DNA from: Tritrichomonas musculus
Taxonomy: Eukaryota > Parabasalia > Tritrichomonadida > Tritrichomonadidae
Reading direction: 5' to 3'
NCBI GenBank assembly: GCA_039105265.1
Contig: JAPFFF010000010.1
Location: 5,084,001 to 5,148,000 of the forward strand
DNA: 64,000 nucleotides
The notes beneath the pieces are model-generated. The model was given only the letters and a program-made list of their open reading frames with translations. It ran no database searches and was not told where the DNA came from. Position numbers and translations under genes: made by a program. This document shows, piece by piece, positions 37,601 to 46,846 of this stretch. Positions within the stretch are counted from its first letter, which is position 1; every line of letters starts with the position of its first letter.

Positions 37601-38115
37601 AAGATACAGACTCATTTATGATAGAATCTGCCGACTTAAAACGTCTACAAAAAGAATTCAACAATAAATATAACCGCGAACTTATCGGGAAAAATTTAGG
37701 ACAATTTCACTGTGATTTCCCTTCGATAAATGGTCATGATGAGATGCCAGAATCTATTGAAGCATTCTTCTTGATGAAGAAAATGTACGTCCATATGATA
37801 ACAGATTCTACTGGAGAGATTGATTATGTAATAAGAGGCAAGGGACTCACACAAAATTCCATCAAATATAAATTCAACGAAGAGTTTCAAGGAGATGTAA
37901 TGAAGCTTTATGAAACACTCTTCAATGGCAACTCCATTACATTCGACCTAACAAAAGGACAACCTTGTTTCGAAATGAACAAAAATATGACTGTATCGAC
38001 AAGAAAAAAATTCGAGAGATGTATCAAAACAGACTATGCTGAAGGAGATATTACCCAATATTTTACCACAGCAAAGCTGGGTCCTACAGAGTTGGCCAGT
38101 CAATTTTCCACCTAG
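34666..38115 (+). CDS. Polinton protein-primed DNA polymerase B
   Basis: A 1,149-residue frame and the largest gene of the element. The N-terminal 470 residues are element-specific. A 3'-5' exonuclease domain follows, with D-F-E-A-D (about residue 480) and H-N-L-A-Y-D. The palm has S-L-Y-P-S (near 750), N-S-C-Y-G-K (near 887) and Y-Q-D-T-D-S (near 985). This is family B of the protein-primed type, which copies linear DNA from a terminal protein. Its 3' end overlaps the convergent integrase gene by 32 bases. Expected role: replication of the element in the nucleus. Confidence 0.93.
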   Translation: MRLSEATPEKLQELFELIINEKLQHDFSYYWNSQEEFYYDIRECAKYEGYDGDMDNYDAMYWYFKGKNNTPAQQPKQQEQPKQAEQPIKTDNNSQQQIVDEIMEKLEYSPRRWQIDFERLDKDGRLLLLPKLKEFFEEYIDSLPIIAKYKLAFKIKNQWHSYQLTPEIYNKLMENLTEKHFIFDIENVVPEYFYENGAEKIPEWSLFEAVRFSEFQNIKAKNDVGGSFFQYLVRENCPSNVSKYLEKLQIFTSLVDKKGKQRKELDDCCFIYALQQTGCYDDDTLNKMRLRINSRYLSQKALNELCTEFNIHVKLSFINEDANGKNKKRSVRSKKNDTNKHYLGIENAEPNRTHTMNVFNKHYFLEEKTPFSTYYINHLNQCTEDKFNKEYNVDHWRPARCFMTSSDLVRTLMKNNFFIPITFGQYKVLNTIFHKEVIDDIDLIDLEYNEEQCTKLIKVGKKKLSENDNKTYWYADFEADTSTEIHKPFLCVLQNRTGRINKTFRGEDCNKQLLDYLPDDAVVYFHNLAYDIRMMASFGLAKSIIKGTKTMKADIKYNNKTIHLKDSLPILSCKLSQLPSMFDIPDIQKEIFPYKYYTLDRLQTNCGTINEAGENEDKIWTDEDYNLFNSNIDKISGCRIDENHFDMWKYAEFYCQQDVNILRIGFNKLREGFIKDFKVDPFNFISISSLANEVFNQRVYYPNQNLYKLGGHVRYFCSKAIYGGRCMTAYNKKWHVKKNLCDFDAVSLYPSAMSRLYTVEGRPKVIQQDQLNYSFLSKQSAYIVEIEITKINKHYAFPLIVQKIDGLNRNNDILQPNQTIKMVVDNITLEDFIEFQQIEFNILRGYYWDGKKDYRIQECIKKIFNKRLEYKKQNNPLQNLYKLIMNSCYGKTIERPVDKDYKYLHEGDELDKYWAKNYNKIVEDIQLNNSNIHAIKTLKQIDNHFNFSLLGIQVLSMSKRIMNEVMCLAFDIGCHIYYQDTDSFMIESADLKRLQKEFNNKYNRELIGKNLGQFHCDFPSINGHDEMPESIEAFFLMKKMYVHMITDSTGEIDYVIRGKGLTQNSIKYKFNEEFQGDVMKLYETLFNGNSITFDLTKGQPCFEMNKNMTVSTRKKFERCIKTDYAEGDITQYFTTAKLGPTELASQFST

Positions 38116-39991
38116 GCATCATTTGTCTCGTATTTTTTTGGTCCGTTACTTCATACAAACCATTCTTGAACCCAACAACTCTATACTTTCCTGGCTGTAC
38201 ATTGGACCTTCTCTTCATCATTCCATCCTTTTCGTTATACAATTTTACCGACATCCCTTTTGGCAAATAGAATCCTTTACTCGTCATTATGTCATAATTC
38301 TCTTTACAGATATTCATCACAATCAACGATTCCAGTTCTTTATCTTCTTGAACCATCCTCGGAGAGACGGCTCCATAGGAGACCCCAGCAAGACTGGCAC
38401 TTTTCCTGGCATACTTTGAGAGCGTTTTATGAGGTGCGTTATTATATTGCCTCACTAATTCTTCCATTATCGATGGAGTAATTATCCCGATTCCCATATT
38501 GTAAGCCATATCTCTCAGTGTCCTGATGACTCTATCTATCAGTCCCAAAGAACTGTGCATCGGGTCTGTTTTTACCTGTTTTTGCTCCTTTTTCATGAAG
38601 TCTGGATAGTTTCCCATTCTCATTCTTGGTGCAGTTTGCCATTCTATTCCATGTGTTCTATAATAGTTTTGTGCCTTTCTTGAGTTAAAAGAGCCCTCTC
38701 CATCAAACGTCAAGCTCTTTATTACAACACCTGATCTGACCAATTTATCGAGGGTTTTCAAGTAAGTATCTGCTGATTTATTATATTTCGCGAATTTCTG
38801 ATGCTTTTCTTCTTTCTCATCTTCTCCAAACAATATCTGGTTGACCAACTCAACGTACAAATATCTTGTATTGACATTTATCATGACCAAATAACATAAT
38901 TTATCAACAAACATCAAATCAATAATATACGAATATCTTGATGAAACTTTATGGAGCTGATACATCTTCGCGTTCTTTTTCAGCGGAAAGTATGATGTAT
39001 TCTCAGCCATTTTGACCTGTCTGTCGGGAAACAAATTCTTCAAAGCTCTTATTTTACTCTCTGTTTTGAACCCAATAATATTTTGCTCCTGAGGAATTTC
39101 ATAGGTTGAATATGTCGTAGGCTGGAAATAAAATTTATTGACGTATCTATTGTATCTCTCGTCTTCGGATAATCTACTCTCTCCCCAATTACTACTGACT
39201 CTATTGAATTCCTCTTTATCTAACAGTCTCTCATGATTATAAACAACAAATTCGTTCAATTTATCTGTGAATGTATCTCTAAAAATAGGTCTTTTAGGGC
39301 TTTGTCTCCTTTCCCATTCCTCAATAAATTCGTCATAAATTTGTTGTATATCATCATCTTGAATCACAATTCTTGTATAAACTCTGGGTGTATCTTCAAA
39401 GAGATATATGTGTTTATTCCCTCCACTCGCAAAGCGAGAGTCTGCTGTGCAGCCATTTTGCTGAATAAAATCTCTGACAGCACCAAATTGTGGCTTGTTT
39501 TTGTTGGTCAATTTTTGTCTGAACAATTCTTCTTTGGCTCTTTCGCAAGCATCTTTATATCTGGATTCATTGACTCTTTTGATGCCTTCTTTTAGTTGTT
39601 CTATCCTTGCAAAAAGCAATCTATCGATTCTGTCTTGGTTGATTCTCAAGAAATTATTTACGTGTTGAATGTCTGTTCGAGTAAAAATATGGTTATAAGT
39701 AAATTTTCTCCCATGATTGAAGCAATAAGAAGTATCGTCCATATAGTCCAAAAAGTCGTCCAAAGAGTCTATTTTCTGATTTCCTAGCCAGTCCATTATC
39801 CTCTCAGCTTTATAATTTACTTTTTGTTGAGGGTCAGAAAGGCATCTACAAAATATCCGGATTTTATTGCTGGTATTCAGGACATCCCCGTCATTGCCTC
39901 TCAACAAATCGTCTATCGGCAAGTTTGTTTCCGATATGATATGATTTATTATTTTATCCGAATTATTGTAAAGTAAGTTACTTGTATTCAT
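38084..39991 (-). CDS. Polinton integrase (retroviral-type)
   Basis: A 635-residue frame. The central rve-type catalytic core shows I-D-L-M-F-V-D, T-F-D-G-E-G-S-F and a downstream R-V-I-R-T-L-R helix. The C-terminal 60 residues (G-K-Y-R-V-V-G-F, then L-Y-E-V-T-D) look like the small beta-barrel or chromo-like DNA-binding tail. The long N-terminal region may hold zinc-binding or helical parts that I cannot assign. Such integrases join Polinton ends to target DNA, giving 6-bp duplications. Confidence 0.9.
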   Translation of the reverse strand: MNTSNLLYNNSDKIINHIISETNLPIDDLLRGNDGDVLNTSNKIRIFCRCLSDPQQKVNYKAERIMDWLGNQKIDSLDDFLDYMDDTSYCFNHGRKFTYNHIFTRTDIQHVNNFLRINQDRIDRLLFARIEQLKEGIKRVNESRYKDACERAKEELFRQKLTNKNKPQFGAVRDFIQQNGCTADSRFASGGNKHIYLFEDTPRVYTRIVIQDDDIQQIYDEFIEEWERRQSPKRPIFRDTFTDKLNEFVVYNHERLLDKEEFNRVSSNWGESRLSEDERYNRYVNKFYFQPTTYSTYEIPQEQNIIGFKTESKIRALKNLFPDRQVKMAENTSYFPLKKNAKMYQLHKVSSRYSYIIDLMFVDKLCYLVMINVNTRYLYVELVNQILFGEDEKEEKHQKFAKYNKSADTYLKTLDKLVRSGVVIKSLTFDGEGSFNSRKAQNYYRTHGIEWQTAPRMRMGNYPDFMKKEQKQVKTDPMHSSLGLIDRVIRTLRDMAYNMGIGIITPSIMEELVRQYNNAPHKTLSKYARKSASLAGVSYGAVSPRMVQEDKELESLIVMNICKENYDIMTSKGFYLPKGMSVKLYNEKDGMMKRRSNVQPGKYRVVGFKNGLYEVTDQKNTRQMMPRWKIDWPTL

Positions 39992-40008
39992 TTTTTATTT
40001 GGTAGAAA

Positions 40009-40308
40009 ATGACATCGGCTCGTGAAGCGAGACTCCTTGAAAAGGCAGAGATGGCCCTTGCGCAGAAAGTGTCACAAGAACAGCCCGCTCTCCTCCCTCT
40101 CAAAAACTGGCACGGTAGAAAAACTTTCGCCACTCCTACTCTGAAACAACTGAAATCTCGTCTCCAATATTATCGAAGGATATTGAGCCAAACACCTCCC
40201 ACGGACCCCAAAAAAATAGCAAAAAGAGAGAAGATTCAACGAAAATATGACAGAGATATGAAGGTAAGAAATCTGTTAAATAGAGCTGTTAGCAATCTTT
40301 ACTCCTGA
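40009..40308 (+). CDS. Polinton small basic protein, function unknown
   Basis: 99 residues, strongly basic (K-K-I-A-K-R-E-K-I-Q-R-K-Y-D-R), with no cysteine pattern. It sits between integrase and the 168-residue gene, reading away from integrase. A DNA- or core-associated role is conceivable, but I do not recognise a family. Confidence 0.6.
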   Translation: MTSAREARLLEKAEMALAQKVSQEQPALLPLKNWHGRKTFATPTLKQLKSRLQYYRRILSQTPPTDPKKIAKREKIQRKYDRDMKVRNLLNRAVSNLYS

Positions 40309-40329
40309 AAATTTTTTGTTATTCAAATA

Positions 40330-40836
40330 ATGTCTGGAACTCTCCGACAAGCTCGTATACTGTCATCAGAAGCAAAAAGCAAGAACAATACATCAATTTC
40401 GCAAGAACAGAATACCAATATCCAAATAACATATCCTAATGTCCCTCAACTTAACGCCTCAAAAACAGTCTCCAGAAGCAATTCGCTGTCTGATTTAAAG
40501 AACTACAATCAGCTTGACTCCCTTGAGCAAAAAAATAAATTCCTCGAAATGCTCGTTTCTGTCTATGAGGACAATCCACTAAAAGTGAATGCTTATCTCG
40601 TTTGTAATACCACATCTCTCATGAATATGATTAAACTCTTGACCGACGCAGATAAAGTCGAATTAGTATTGGACGAAGATATTGCCTGTAATTCCTGTTG
40701 TTCCTCCGATAAATTGATATATATTTCGAAGATTCTCATAACGAAGAACAACAAGACAGAAGACATGAAATATGCCTACAATGACATCTACTCACAGTTC
40801 ATAAAATATGGCATAAGTCTCAAAATATGTGTTTAA
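40330..40836 (+). CDS. Polinton protein of unknown function (168 residues)
   Basis: Begins 21 bases after the preceding gene and ends overlapping the 3' end of the capsid gene by four bases, so it is packed like a viral gene. The N-terminal 60 residues are polar, and the C-terminal 100 are a mixed alpha/beta fold with C-N-S-C-C. No family recognised. Confidence 0.65.
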   Translation: MSGTLRQARILSSEAKSKNNTSISQEQNTNIQITYPNVPQLNASKTVSRSNSLSDLKNYNQLDSLEQKNKFLEMLVSVYEDNPLKVNAYLVCNTTSLMNMIKLLTDADKVELVLDEDIACNSCCSSDKLIYISKILITKNNKTEDMKYAYNDIYSQFIKYGISLKICV

Positions 40837-42701
40837 GATTTGAAAATAGCCAATATATGTTCGTTTATTTTTGCACTTACTTTGCCCACAATACTTTGTT
40901 GAATCTTTAAAGTCATGGCATAATCCTCGTCCAAAATCCTTCCGTCATATGTGTCATCATCGCCACGATACATTGGCTGACCTCTGAACGTAACGGTTAT
41001 TGAAGTACTTCCTGTGTCTATTCCGTCAAATACATAGCCTGCATTGCTCCTTTCGAGTTGGAAGTTTATACCAAAAGATGTTCCGTCTGAGCGGCAATTT
41101 GTATATCTTTTTCCTGTTGCTGGGTCGTTTAATGGCTGTGTGAAAGAGTCTTCAAATTCTTGTGTGGCTTCTAAGGCTCCATCTAGTTCGTTTGCGATAA
41201 GTTGATGTTGATAAAATCTTGCAGCACAAGTATTGGCAAATTCTGTGTCTGGATATGTTCTTTTATTGACTACAAGCTGGACATTTTGATACATAATATT
41301 GTCGAAACAAGTAATGTCTGCAGGAGATTTTGGAAACATCATCGTGATATTTGTCGCATTTCTCAATGGAATTGACTTACTGATTTCGAGACCGTTTACT
41401 TTGGCAGTTCCTTCGAATATTTCTCTTGTAAGTTCCTGAGACGGAATCAATAAAGGAGTCTGTAATTCTCTGACAAGTCCTTGATAAACATCTGGTTTGA
41501 GACCAAAACCTGCCAAATTTGAACGACCTAATTGAATAGTTCCTCCAAGGACATCTAAAGTAATTTTCTCTGTTTTGAGATTAATATTGTCCGATTTTGT
41601 TGTGGCGAGTAAGGCGCCTTTCAATTCACTTTTGATAATTTTGACAGTATCTCCTGGATCCAATGGTTTGTCTGGATTAGCTGCTGCGATTAATTCTGCA
41701 AATTCTTTTTTATTGACATCATCTCTTGAAACTCCATATTTTGTAAATTCTTCGTCAGTATATCCGAAATTGATTGTTGGATGTTCCAAAACATCGTCAT
41801 CATATACATTTGCGCCTTTGTATCTTTGGTACTCGATATGAAGTTTTTGGGAAGGAGTTGGTTTGGCAGAATAATGAGATACTATGACAGACGGACGGCC
41901 TATTTGAGTGAATTTTCTTGATATTGGGATGACAGCAGGCATTTCTTCGGCAATTTCTTTGTCTTCCAAAAATTGTAGAGTTTCCTTAACGATATTTGGA
42001 TTGATTTGTGCCCAGACAAGAGCGCGTAAAGATATTTTGACCTCTTCTTCTATCTCTCCACAAATTGCGTTTGGATATAACTGCCATGCCTGAAGAGCCA
42101 GTTGGTCGACAAATGGGATGGTTAATTCAATGGTAAATTTATGTGGTTGACCGTCAGCAATATCCTTTAAATCGACATAACAACCGCAAACAGATGGGGA
42201 GAATTGACTAACATTTTCCCAAGTTGAATGAGAATATTTTGATGTTGCTTTTGCATCACGAGGTTTGATGGAGTTATAGGCGAAAGATTCTCTTTGGAGT
42301 TCGTCTTGTCGATATGAACCTAAGAGTTTATCATTTATCCAGAAGCGACAATCTTCATAAAATTCTACAGCATTCTTGAATCCGACAAATATTTTCATCA
42401 ATCCGTTTGTGTCTGCAGATACGTCAATAGGTTGGGACAATTTAATGATGAAATCAAGGAGAATTGTGGTAAAAGACTTTTCAATTTGGGTGATTGTATG
42501 GCCGGAATGAGATAATTTGATACGCGTTTTTGTGCCGACTGGGAGTGGGGCGTCTTTGTCTTTGAACTCTTCCATAACGAAAGAAAATGTATTGTCTCCT
42601 CCATTTCTTTGAATGAGATTTCGTAATTTTGACTGGAAAAATGAAAGAACATCGCCTTCATCATTTCCTAAATTTTTGGTCTGTGCGTTGTAGTAGGTCA
42701 T
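40833..42701 (-). CDS. Polinton major capsid protein candidate (double jelly-roll)
   Basis: A 622-residue, beta-rich protein without catalytic motifs. Its size, position next to the packaging ATPase, and features such as C-G-C-Y-V-D-L, F-T-I-E-L-T-I-P-F and long strand-rich halves fit the double jelly-roll capsid proteins described for Polintons. Assignment is by size, context and general pattern; a structural comparison would settle it. Confidence 0.75.
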   Translation of the reverse strand: MTYYNAQTKNLGNDEGDVLSFFQSKLRNLIQRNGGDNTFSFVMEEFKDKDAPLPVGTKTRIKLSHSGHTITQIEKSFTTILLDFIIKLSQPIDVSADTNGLMKIFVGFKNAVEFYEDCRFWINDKLLGSYRQDELQRESFAYNSIKPRDAKATSKYSHSTWENVSQFSPSVCGCYVDLKDIADGQPHKFTIELTIPFVDQLALQAWQLYPNAICGEIEEEVKISLRALVWAQINPNIVKETLQFLEDKEIAEEMPAVIPISRKFTQIGRPSVIVSHYSAKPTPSQKLHIEYQRYKGANVYDDDVLEHPTINFGYTDEEFTKYGVSRDDVNKKEFAELIAAANPDKPLDPGDTVKIIKSELKGALLATTKSDNINLKTEKITLDVLGGTIQLGRSNLAGFGLKPDVYQGLVRELQTPLLIPSQELTREIFEGTAKVNGLEISKSIPLRNATNITMMFPKSPADITCFDNIMYQNVQLVVNKRTYPDTEFANTCAARFYQHQLIANELDGALEATQEFEDSFTQPLNDPATGKRYTNCRSDGTSFGINFQLERSNAGYVFDGIDTGSTSITVTFRGQPMYRGDDDTYDGRILDEDYAMTLKIQQSIVGKVSAKINEHILAIFKS

Positions 42702-42771
42702 TTGATTTAATATAAAAATGACAATAAAGGAGTTGTAAAGTTTGTTATATGAACATTTTACTTAAAAGGAA

Positions 42772-43080
42772 ATGGCATTCGGAAGTTGGTTTAAAAACAT
42801 CATTAACGGAGCAAAAAACGTAATCGGAAAAGCATTACCGGTACTGAAAAAAGGTGCTGAAATTGTGTCAAAAGTCGCTCCAGTACTTGGCGGGGCGATA
42901 GGAGGACCTGTAGGAAATGTAATCAATAAAATAGGCGATTATGCTGGAAAATTTGCTGGAGGGAATAAGTCTTTGGGAGTAAATGGCGCGGGAATAAGAA
43001 ATACAAATAATAGTTGGTCGCAGCAAATTGCAGGGCCAACAACTAATCCAGGAAGATTTGATATTCCTTTGTTGAAATGA
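42772..43080 (+). CDS. Polinton small Gly/Ala-rich hydrophobic protein
   Basis: 102 residues. The first 70 form an amphipathic, glycine-rich stretch (N-I-I-N-G-A-K-N-V-I-G-K-A-L-P-V-L-K) with L-G-G-A-I-G-G-P-V-G. This resembles small virion proteins that act on membranes, such as adenoviral pVI. The ATG follows AAAAGGAA, the same context as the next gene. Function inferred only. Confidence 0.6.
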   Translation: MAFGSWFKNIINGAKNVIGKALPVLKKGAEIVSKVAPVLGGAIGGPVGNVINKIGDYAGKFAGGNKSLGVNGAGIRNTNNSWSQQIAGPTTNPGRFDIPLLK

Positions 43081-43121
43081 GTAAAAGAGAATGATATTAA
43101 GTGATTTTTATTGAAAAGGAA

Positions 43122-43460
43122 ATGAACGACATCAAAGTAATTGAACCAATCTCAAAGCATACGAAAGAGTTTGATACAGTTGATGAATTCAATTTATACT
43201 ATAACAAGAATAAAGAAGAGATGGATAAACTTACGACGCATAAACTCAATAAATTATATCTCATAAAAGGGTATCGAATAACTAGAATCAAGAATGTGTT
43301 GAGCCTCAAAAAAATGAAGCAAAATGCACAATATGATATTGACAACGAGTTAGATGAACTAAAAAAAGAGATACAACAAATGAAAGAAACAATAAATAAC
43401 ATCATACATTTCTTAAATCCTCAGACTGAAATAGAAGTTTCTCCTCCTTCTGATACCTGA
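43122..43460 (+). CDS. Polinton coiled-coil protein, function unknown
   Basis: The second Met (43122) is preferred because it follows AAAAGGAA as in the preceding gene; the frame opens at 43101. About 112 residues. The C-terminal half is a heptad-like coiled coil (D-E-L-K-K-E-I-Q-Q-M-K-E-T). It overlaps the 3' end of the convergent ATPase gene. It may be a virion or scaffold protein; not recognised. Confidence 0.6.
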   Translation: MNDIKVIEPISKHTKEFDTVDEFNLYYNKNKEEMDKLTTHKLNKLYLIKGYRITRIKNVLSLKKMKQNAQYDIDNELDELKKEIQQMKETINNIIHFLNPQTEIEVSPPSDT

Positions 43461-44236
43461 ACAATTAGACAGGAATGAGAATCTGGATTGTAATTTTTTT
43501 CTTCAGACAATTGCCTATACATATTGTAGAACTCCTCAAAGTCCAAATTACTTGCTGATTGGGAATAAATATAGTGTAGTTGTTGACGGTTGAAGCAAGG
43601 GAAAACGAACAAAGTTGTAATCTCATTTTTGATATGTGGTTTGATGCCTTTCCATCCTTGAATCAATAAAAAGTAGGAAATATTTGTGTGTCTGCATCTT
43701 CGGAGCTGTTGGGAGAAAAACGATTCTTCGGAAGAAAATAGTTTGTTGTTTGAGATGTCATCGAAAAGTATCAATGTATGGAGGAAATCTTTACTGAAAT
43801 CAGTAATGTGAAGGACCTTAAACATATCATTTTTTTGTCCATCATCTAATCGTTCCTCCAATCCTTCTCGCTTGACAAGATAGTATAGGTTTTTTGCAGC
43901 AATTAATTCTGTGATAAAATCGACTGCCATCTTCTCGGAAACGGTAATATATGGCATTTTGATGAGGTGTTTGAGAGATTGGAAACTCCTATCATTTTCG
44001 TCGCCATTTTTCGTGATATAAATTAGTAAGTGGTGCGTGTCGAGCAGGCCTATTTTGATGATTTCTTGTAGAGCGATGACGGTTTTTCCAGAATTTTGTT
44101 TCCCGACAATTACATTTACAGAATTGTATTTTATATGAATATCATCGTGGATTGGTTCGATTAATGCACCCGATAAATTATTTGCGTTTTGTTTCAAAGT
44201 TTCTGAGACAATAGAATTTACGACTTTTAAACTCAT
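43421..44236 (-). CDS. Polinton packaging ATPase (FtsK/HerA type)
   Basis: A 271-residue frame. The Walker A motif G-K-Q-N-S-G-K-T lies near residue 40, and a Walker B-like L-I-L-F-D-D lies near 155. This is the compact A32-like packaging ATPase of Polintons and their viral relatives, which pumps DNA into capsids. Gene order next to capsid-type genes fits. Confidence 0.85.
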   Translation of the reverse strand: MSLKVVNSIVSETLKQNANNLSGALIEPIHDDIHIKYNSVNVIVGKQNSGKTVIALQEIIKIGLLDTHHLLIYITKNGDENDRSFQSLKHLIKMPYITVSEKMAVDFITELIAAKNLYYLVKREGLEERLDDGQKNDMFKVLHITDFSKDFLHTLILFDDISNNKLFSSEESFFSQQLRRCRHTNISYFLLIQGWKGIKPHIKNEITTLFVFPCFNRQQLHYIYSQSASNLDFEEFYNMYRQLSEEKNYNPDSHSCLIVQVSEGGETSISV

Positions 44237-44280
44237 TTACTTCCCAAAAGACTGCAAAAAAATGTTTAGGAGTGATATGT

Positions 44281-46284
44281 TTAATTCAAGAATGCTCTAT
44301 CATCTTCTACGTCCCATTCACCATTACGTTCTTGATTATATTCTGCGTCAATACCATCATGCCATTCACCTCCTTCATCATCATTTTGATGGTCGTACTG
44401 CATGTTCTGCGGTTCTTGTCCAGTATATCTATCATGGATCAAATTTTCTCTTTCACGTTCATTGACTTCTTGAGCTGATGCGACCATAGCATGTCCGAAA
44501 TCATTATAAATCTTATTTCTGAGTTGTGCTCTTTGTTCAGCAGTCCAATGATTTCCGTTAGTATGAAGAACATGTAATAAAAGGCTTGAAACTTCTGCAT
44601 CAATCATTCGTTTTCCTTCACTCTTCTTACACCATTTCTTGAACTCTTCTGATTCTGTTGAAGTGAAATGACGTTTTTGAGCAACAGTATTAAGTATATA
44701 GTGTTTCCATAACTTTGACGTTGCCATCATGATTAGTCTTGCCTTGAATTTAGGAGTGATATCTAGTATGTTTTGAGTCCTAAGAGCGTTAATAACATCT
44801 TCAACAACATGACTAACAACATAATCGCGGAATCTAGCAAAGGCATTCTTTCGCTTCTCCTTAACGAAACTGTACCCATCTAACTTGTAATCTCTCCATG
44901 ATTCAGGCATTGTGTAGCCAGTCATTTCACCTAAATGATGTGGATTTCCGTTGAGGTCATTATTATAAGAATAATTCAATTTCTCCTTGAGATATATTGG
45001 AACAGTGATTGATTTTCCGCCATGTTCATTCCTATATTGTTTTCGAGCCTCTGCGTCATAATCTGTATAGAAATTAAATCGTGCAGGCCAATCGGACTTT
45101 GCTGTTGTGTATCCATTAATGTATATTGGATGGTTGCTGCCATTTTTAATAATTATATCTGGAATATTATCTCCGTTAACATCTTCATCCGATACAGACC
45201 ATGGGGCGCTATTAGGATTTGCTGCATTTCTTTTATTAACAATATCTTGAGCTCCAGTATAGGTCATTGCCTTCCTTCTTCTTTTGATGTCTTTTTTATT
45301 GTCAAGAACGATATCCCATAATGCATTCATTCCTTGTTTTGGTCCACCAACTCTACCGACTCTTTGTCGTGAATGCCTTAGTGATTCAATCGCTATTCTT
45401 TGAATTTCTTGGACATTGTTTGCTATTGTATTGATATCTACAGGATTTTGAGCAAAAGAATTGTAATAATCGACTAATTGTTGTAAATTTACTTGTTGTG
45501 TCATTTGATTTTGAAATAAAATTGTATTATCGTTGTTGTTATTTTGAGGTGTTGAAGGAGGTCTTCTCAATTTGTTTAAGGGATTTAATTCCGGAAAAGT
45601 CTCTCCTGCTCCAAGTCTAAAGAAAAATCCAGAATGCTCTTGAGGTTCCTTATGTGAAGTTTCTGGAGGACTTGATGGAGGGACAGAAGGAAGAGGAATA
45701 ACGTTATTATCACTAGAAGGAATTTCCCTATTTGAATATACTCTATCGACGAAATGTTGAAGACTTTCAAGATTGATACGCCTAACATATCTATGATCGA
45801 TGTTGTCATTTGCGGCAAAATTATGAGAGTTGAGTAAATTTATAGCAGTACGAATAATATTTCTTGGAAATTTTTTCTTGTTATGCGAAGCAAGGGTTCT
45901 TCTGTCGACTCTCTCCGATAATTCTTCGTAAAATGGGGCAGTATTTTGAATCCAAGAACTGAATCTATAATCGCTTATATCCGCTAAATCTTCACTATAA
46001 GTCAAGGGTCTATCTATAGGATGTTCTTCTTGAAACCTTTGAATGAATCTCTCTATTGTATTACTATTGACGACATTTGCTTGAAGACCAAAATTGAATT
46101 CATTTAGAACCTTCGACAAATACTCGGCATATACACTATCCCTTAGTAATCCTCCCTGAGCATTCGTAGTAGTGATATTGAATCCCAGTTCATTGTTGAG
46201 TCTATTACAATATCCTAATAATTTTTGCGTGTTATTGCCTTGCATTACTTGTCCAGCAGTAAGTTTTATTGACGATTTACTCAT
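44281..46284 (-). CDS. Polinton large protein, possible minor virion protein
   Basis: 667 residues. An Asn/Gln/Pro-rich linker lies near residues 200-270, and a charged C-terminal tail is rich in Glu/Asp/Asn. The region around residues 530-620 is helical (M-A-T-S-K-L-W-K-H-Y-I-L). No enzyme motif is seen. Its place in the virion gene block and its size suggest a structural or accessory role, but this is inference. Confidence 0.6.
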   Translation of the reverse strand: MSKSSIKLTAGQVMQGNNTQKLLGYCNRLNNELGFNITTTNAQGGLLRDSVYAEYLSKVLNEFNFGLQANVVNSNTIERFIQRFQEEHPIDRPLTYSEDLADISDYRFSSWIQNTAPFYEELSERVDRRTLASHNKKKFPRNIIRTAINLLNSHNFAANDNIDHRYVRRINLESLQHFVDRVYSNREIPSSDNNVIPLPSVPPSSPPETSHKEPQEHSGFFFRLGAGETFPELNPLNKLRRPPSTPQNNNNDNTILFQNQMTQQVNLQQLVDYYNSFAQNPVDINTIANNVQEIQRIAIESLRHSRQRVGRVGGPKQGMNALWDIVLDNKKDIKRRRKAMTYTGAQDIVNKRNAANPNSAPWSVSDEDVNGDNIPDIIIKNGSNHPIYINGYTTAKSDWPARFNFYTDYDAEARKQYRNEHGGKSITVPIYLKEKLNYSYNNDLNGNPHHLGEMTGYTMPESWRDYKLDGYSFVKEKRKNAFARFRDYVVSHVVEDVINALRTQNILDITPKFKARLIMMATSKLWKHYILNTVAQKRHFTSTESEEFKKWCKKSEGKRMIDAEVSSLLLHVLHTNGNHWTAEQRAQLRNKIYNDFGHAMVASAQEVNERERENLIHDRYTGQEPQNMQYDHQNDDEGGEWHDGIDAEYNQERNGEWDVEDDRAFLN

Positions 46285-46311
46285 TTGATTTACAAAAAAA
46301 TAACAGTCTGT

Positions 46312-46839
46312 TTATATGCCACATTCCTTGATAAATCTACCATAATCCTTGCTTAGATCAGCACAATTAGGATGTTTCGACTTAATTCTGGTATCTATTT
46401 CTTCAATCAAAAAGCCTGCGTCATATTGAAACATCTGATGATATTCAATCTCTTTACCATCCTTAGTTGTAAATTTCTTTGGTTCCCTTACAATAACTAC
46501 GTCCTGTATCTTGTTTTTGCCGTTCTTTGCTGTGTCGATTGAGTAGTGGCTTCCCTTCTTGTTAAAGCATAAATATACCTTTTCGCAGTCAAATAATTCA
46601 CACAATTCTTTGTATAGAAACTGTTGATTCTTATAAATTGAGACGACTAAGGGTCTGCAAACTATTCTATTAGCGTTAAATTTGTCTGGAAAGAGATACT
46701 CTTTGTCGATGATGATATAGAATTCGTAGGCTGAATCTATAATCGGATCTTTCTCTTTGTTGGCCTCAATATATTCTTCCAATTTATCACACAATTTATT
46801 GACAGACAAGTAAAGTGGCTTCGTGTTTGTCATTTTCAT
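46312..46839 (-). CDS. Polinton protein of unknown function (175 residues)
   Basis: A compact alpha/beta protein just inside the right terminal repeat. It is rich in Lys and Asp, with F-Y-I-I-I-D-K-E-Y and V-Y-L-C-F-N-K-K-G. I do not recognise a family. Confidence 0.6.
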   Translation of the reverse strand: MKMTNTKPLYLSVNKLCDKLEEYIEANKEKDPIIDSAYEFYIIIDKEYLFPDKFNANRIVCRPLVVSIYKNQQFLYKELCELFDCEKVYLCFNKKGSHYSIDTAKNGKNKIQDVVIVREPKKFTTKDGKEIEYHQMFQYDAGFLIEEIDTRIKSKHPNCADLSKDYGRFIKECGI

Positions 46840-46846
46840 TGGGGAT

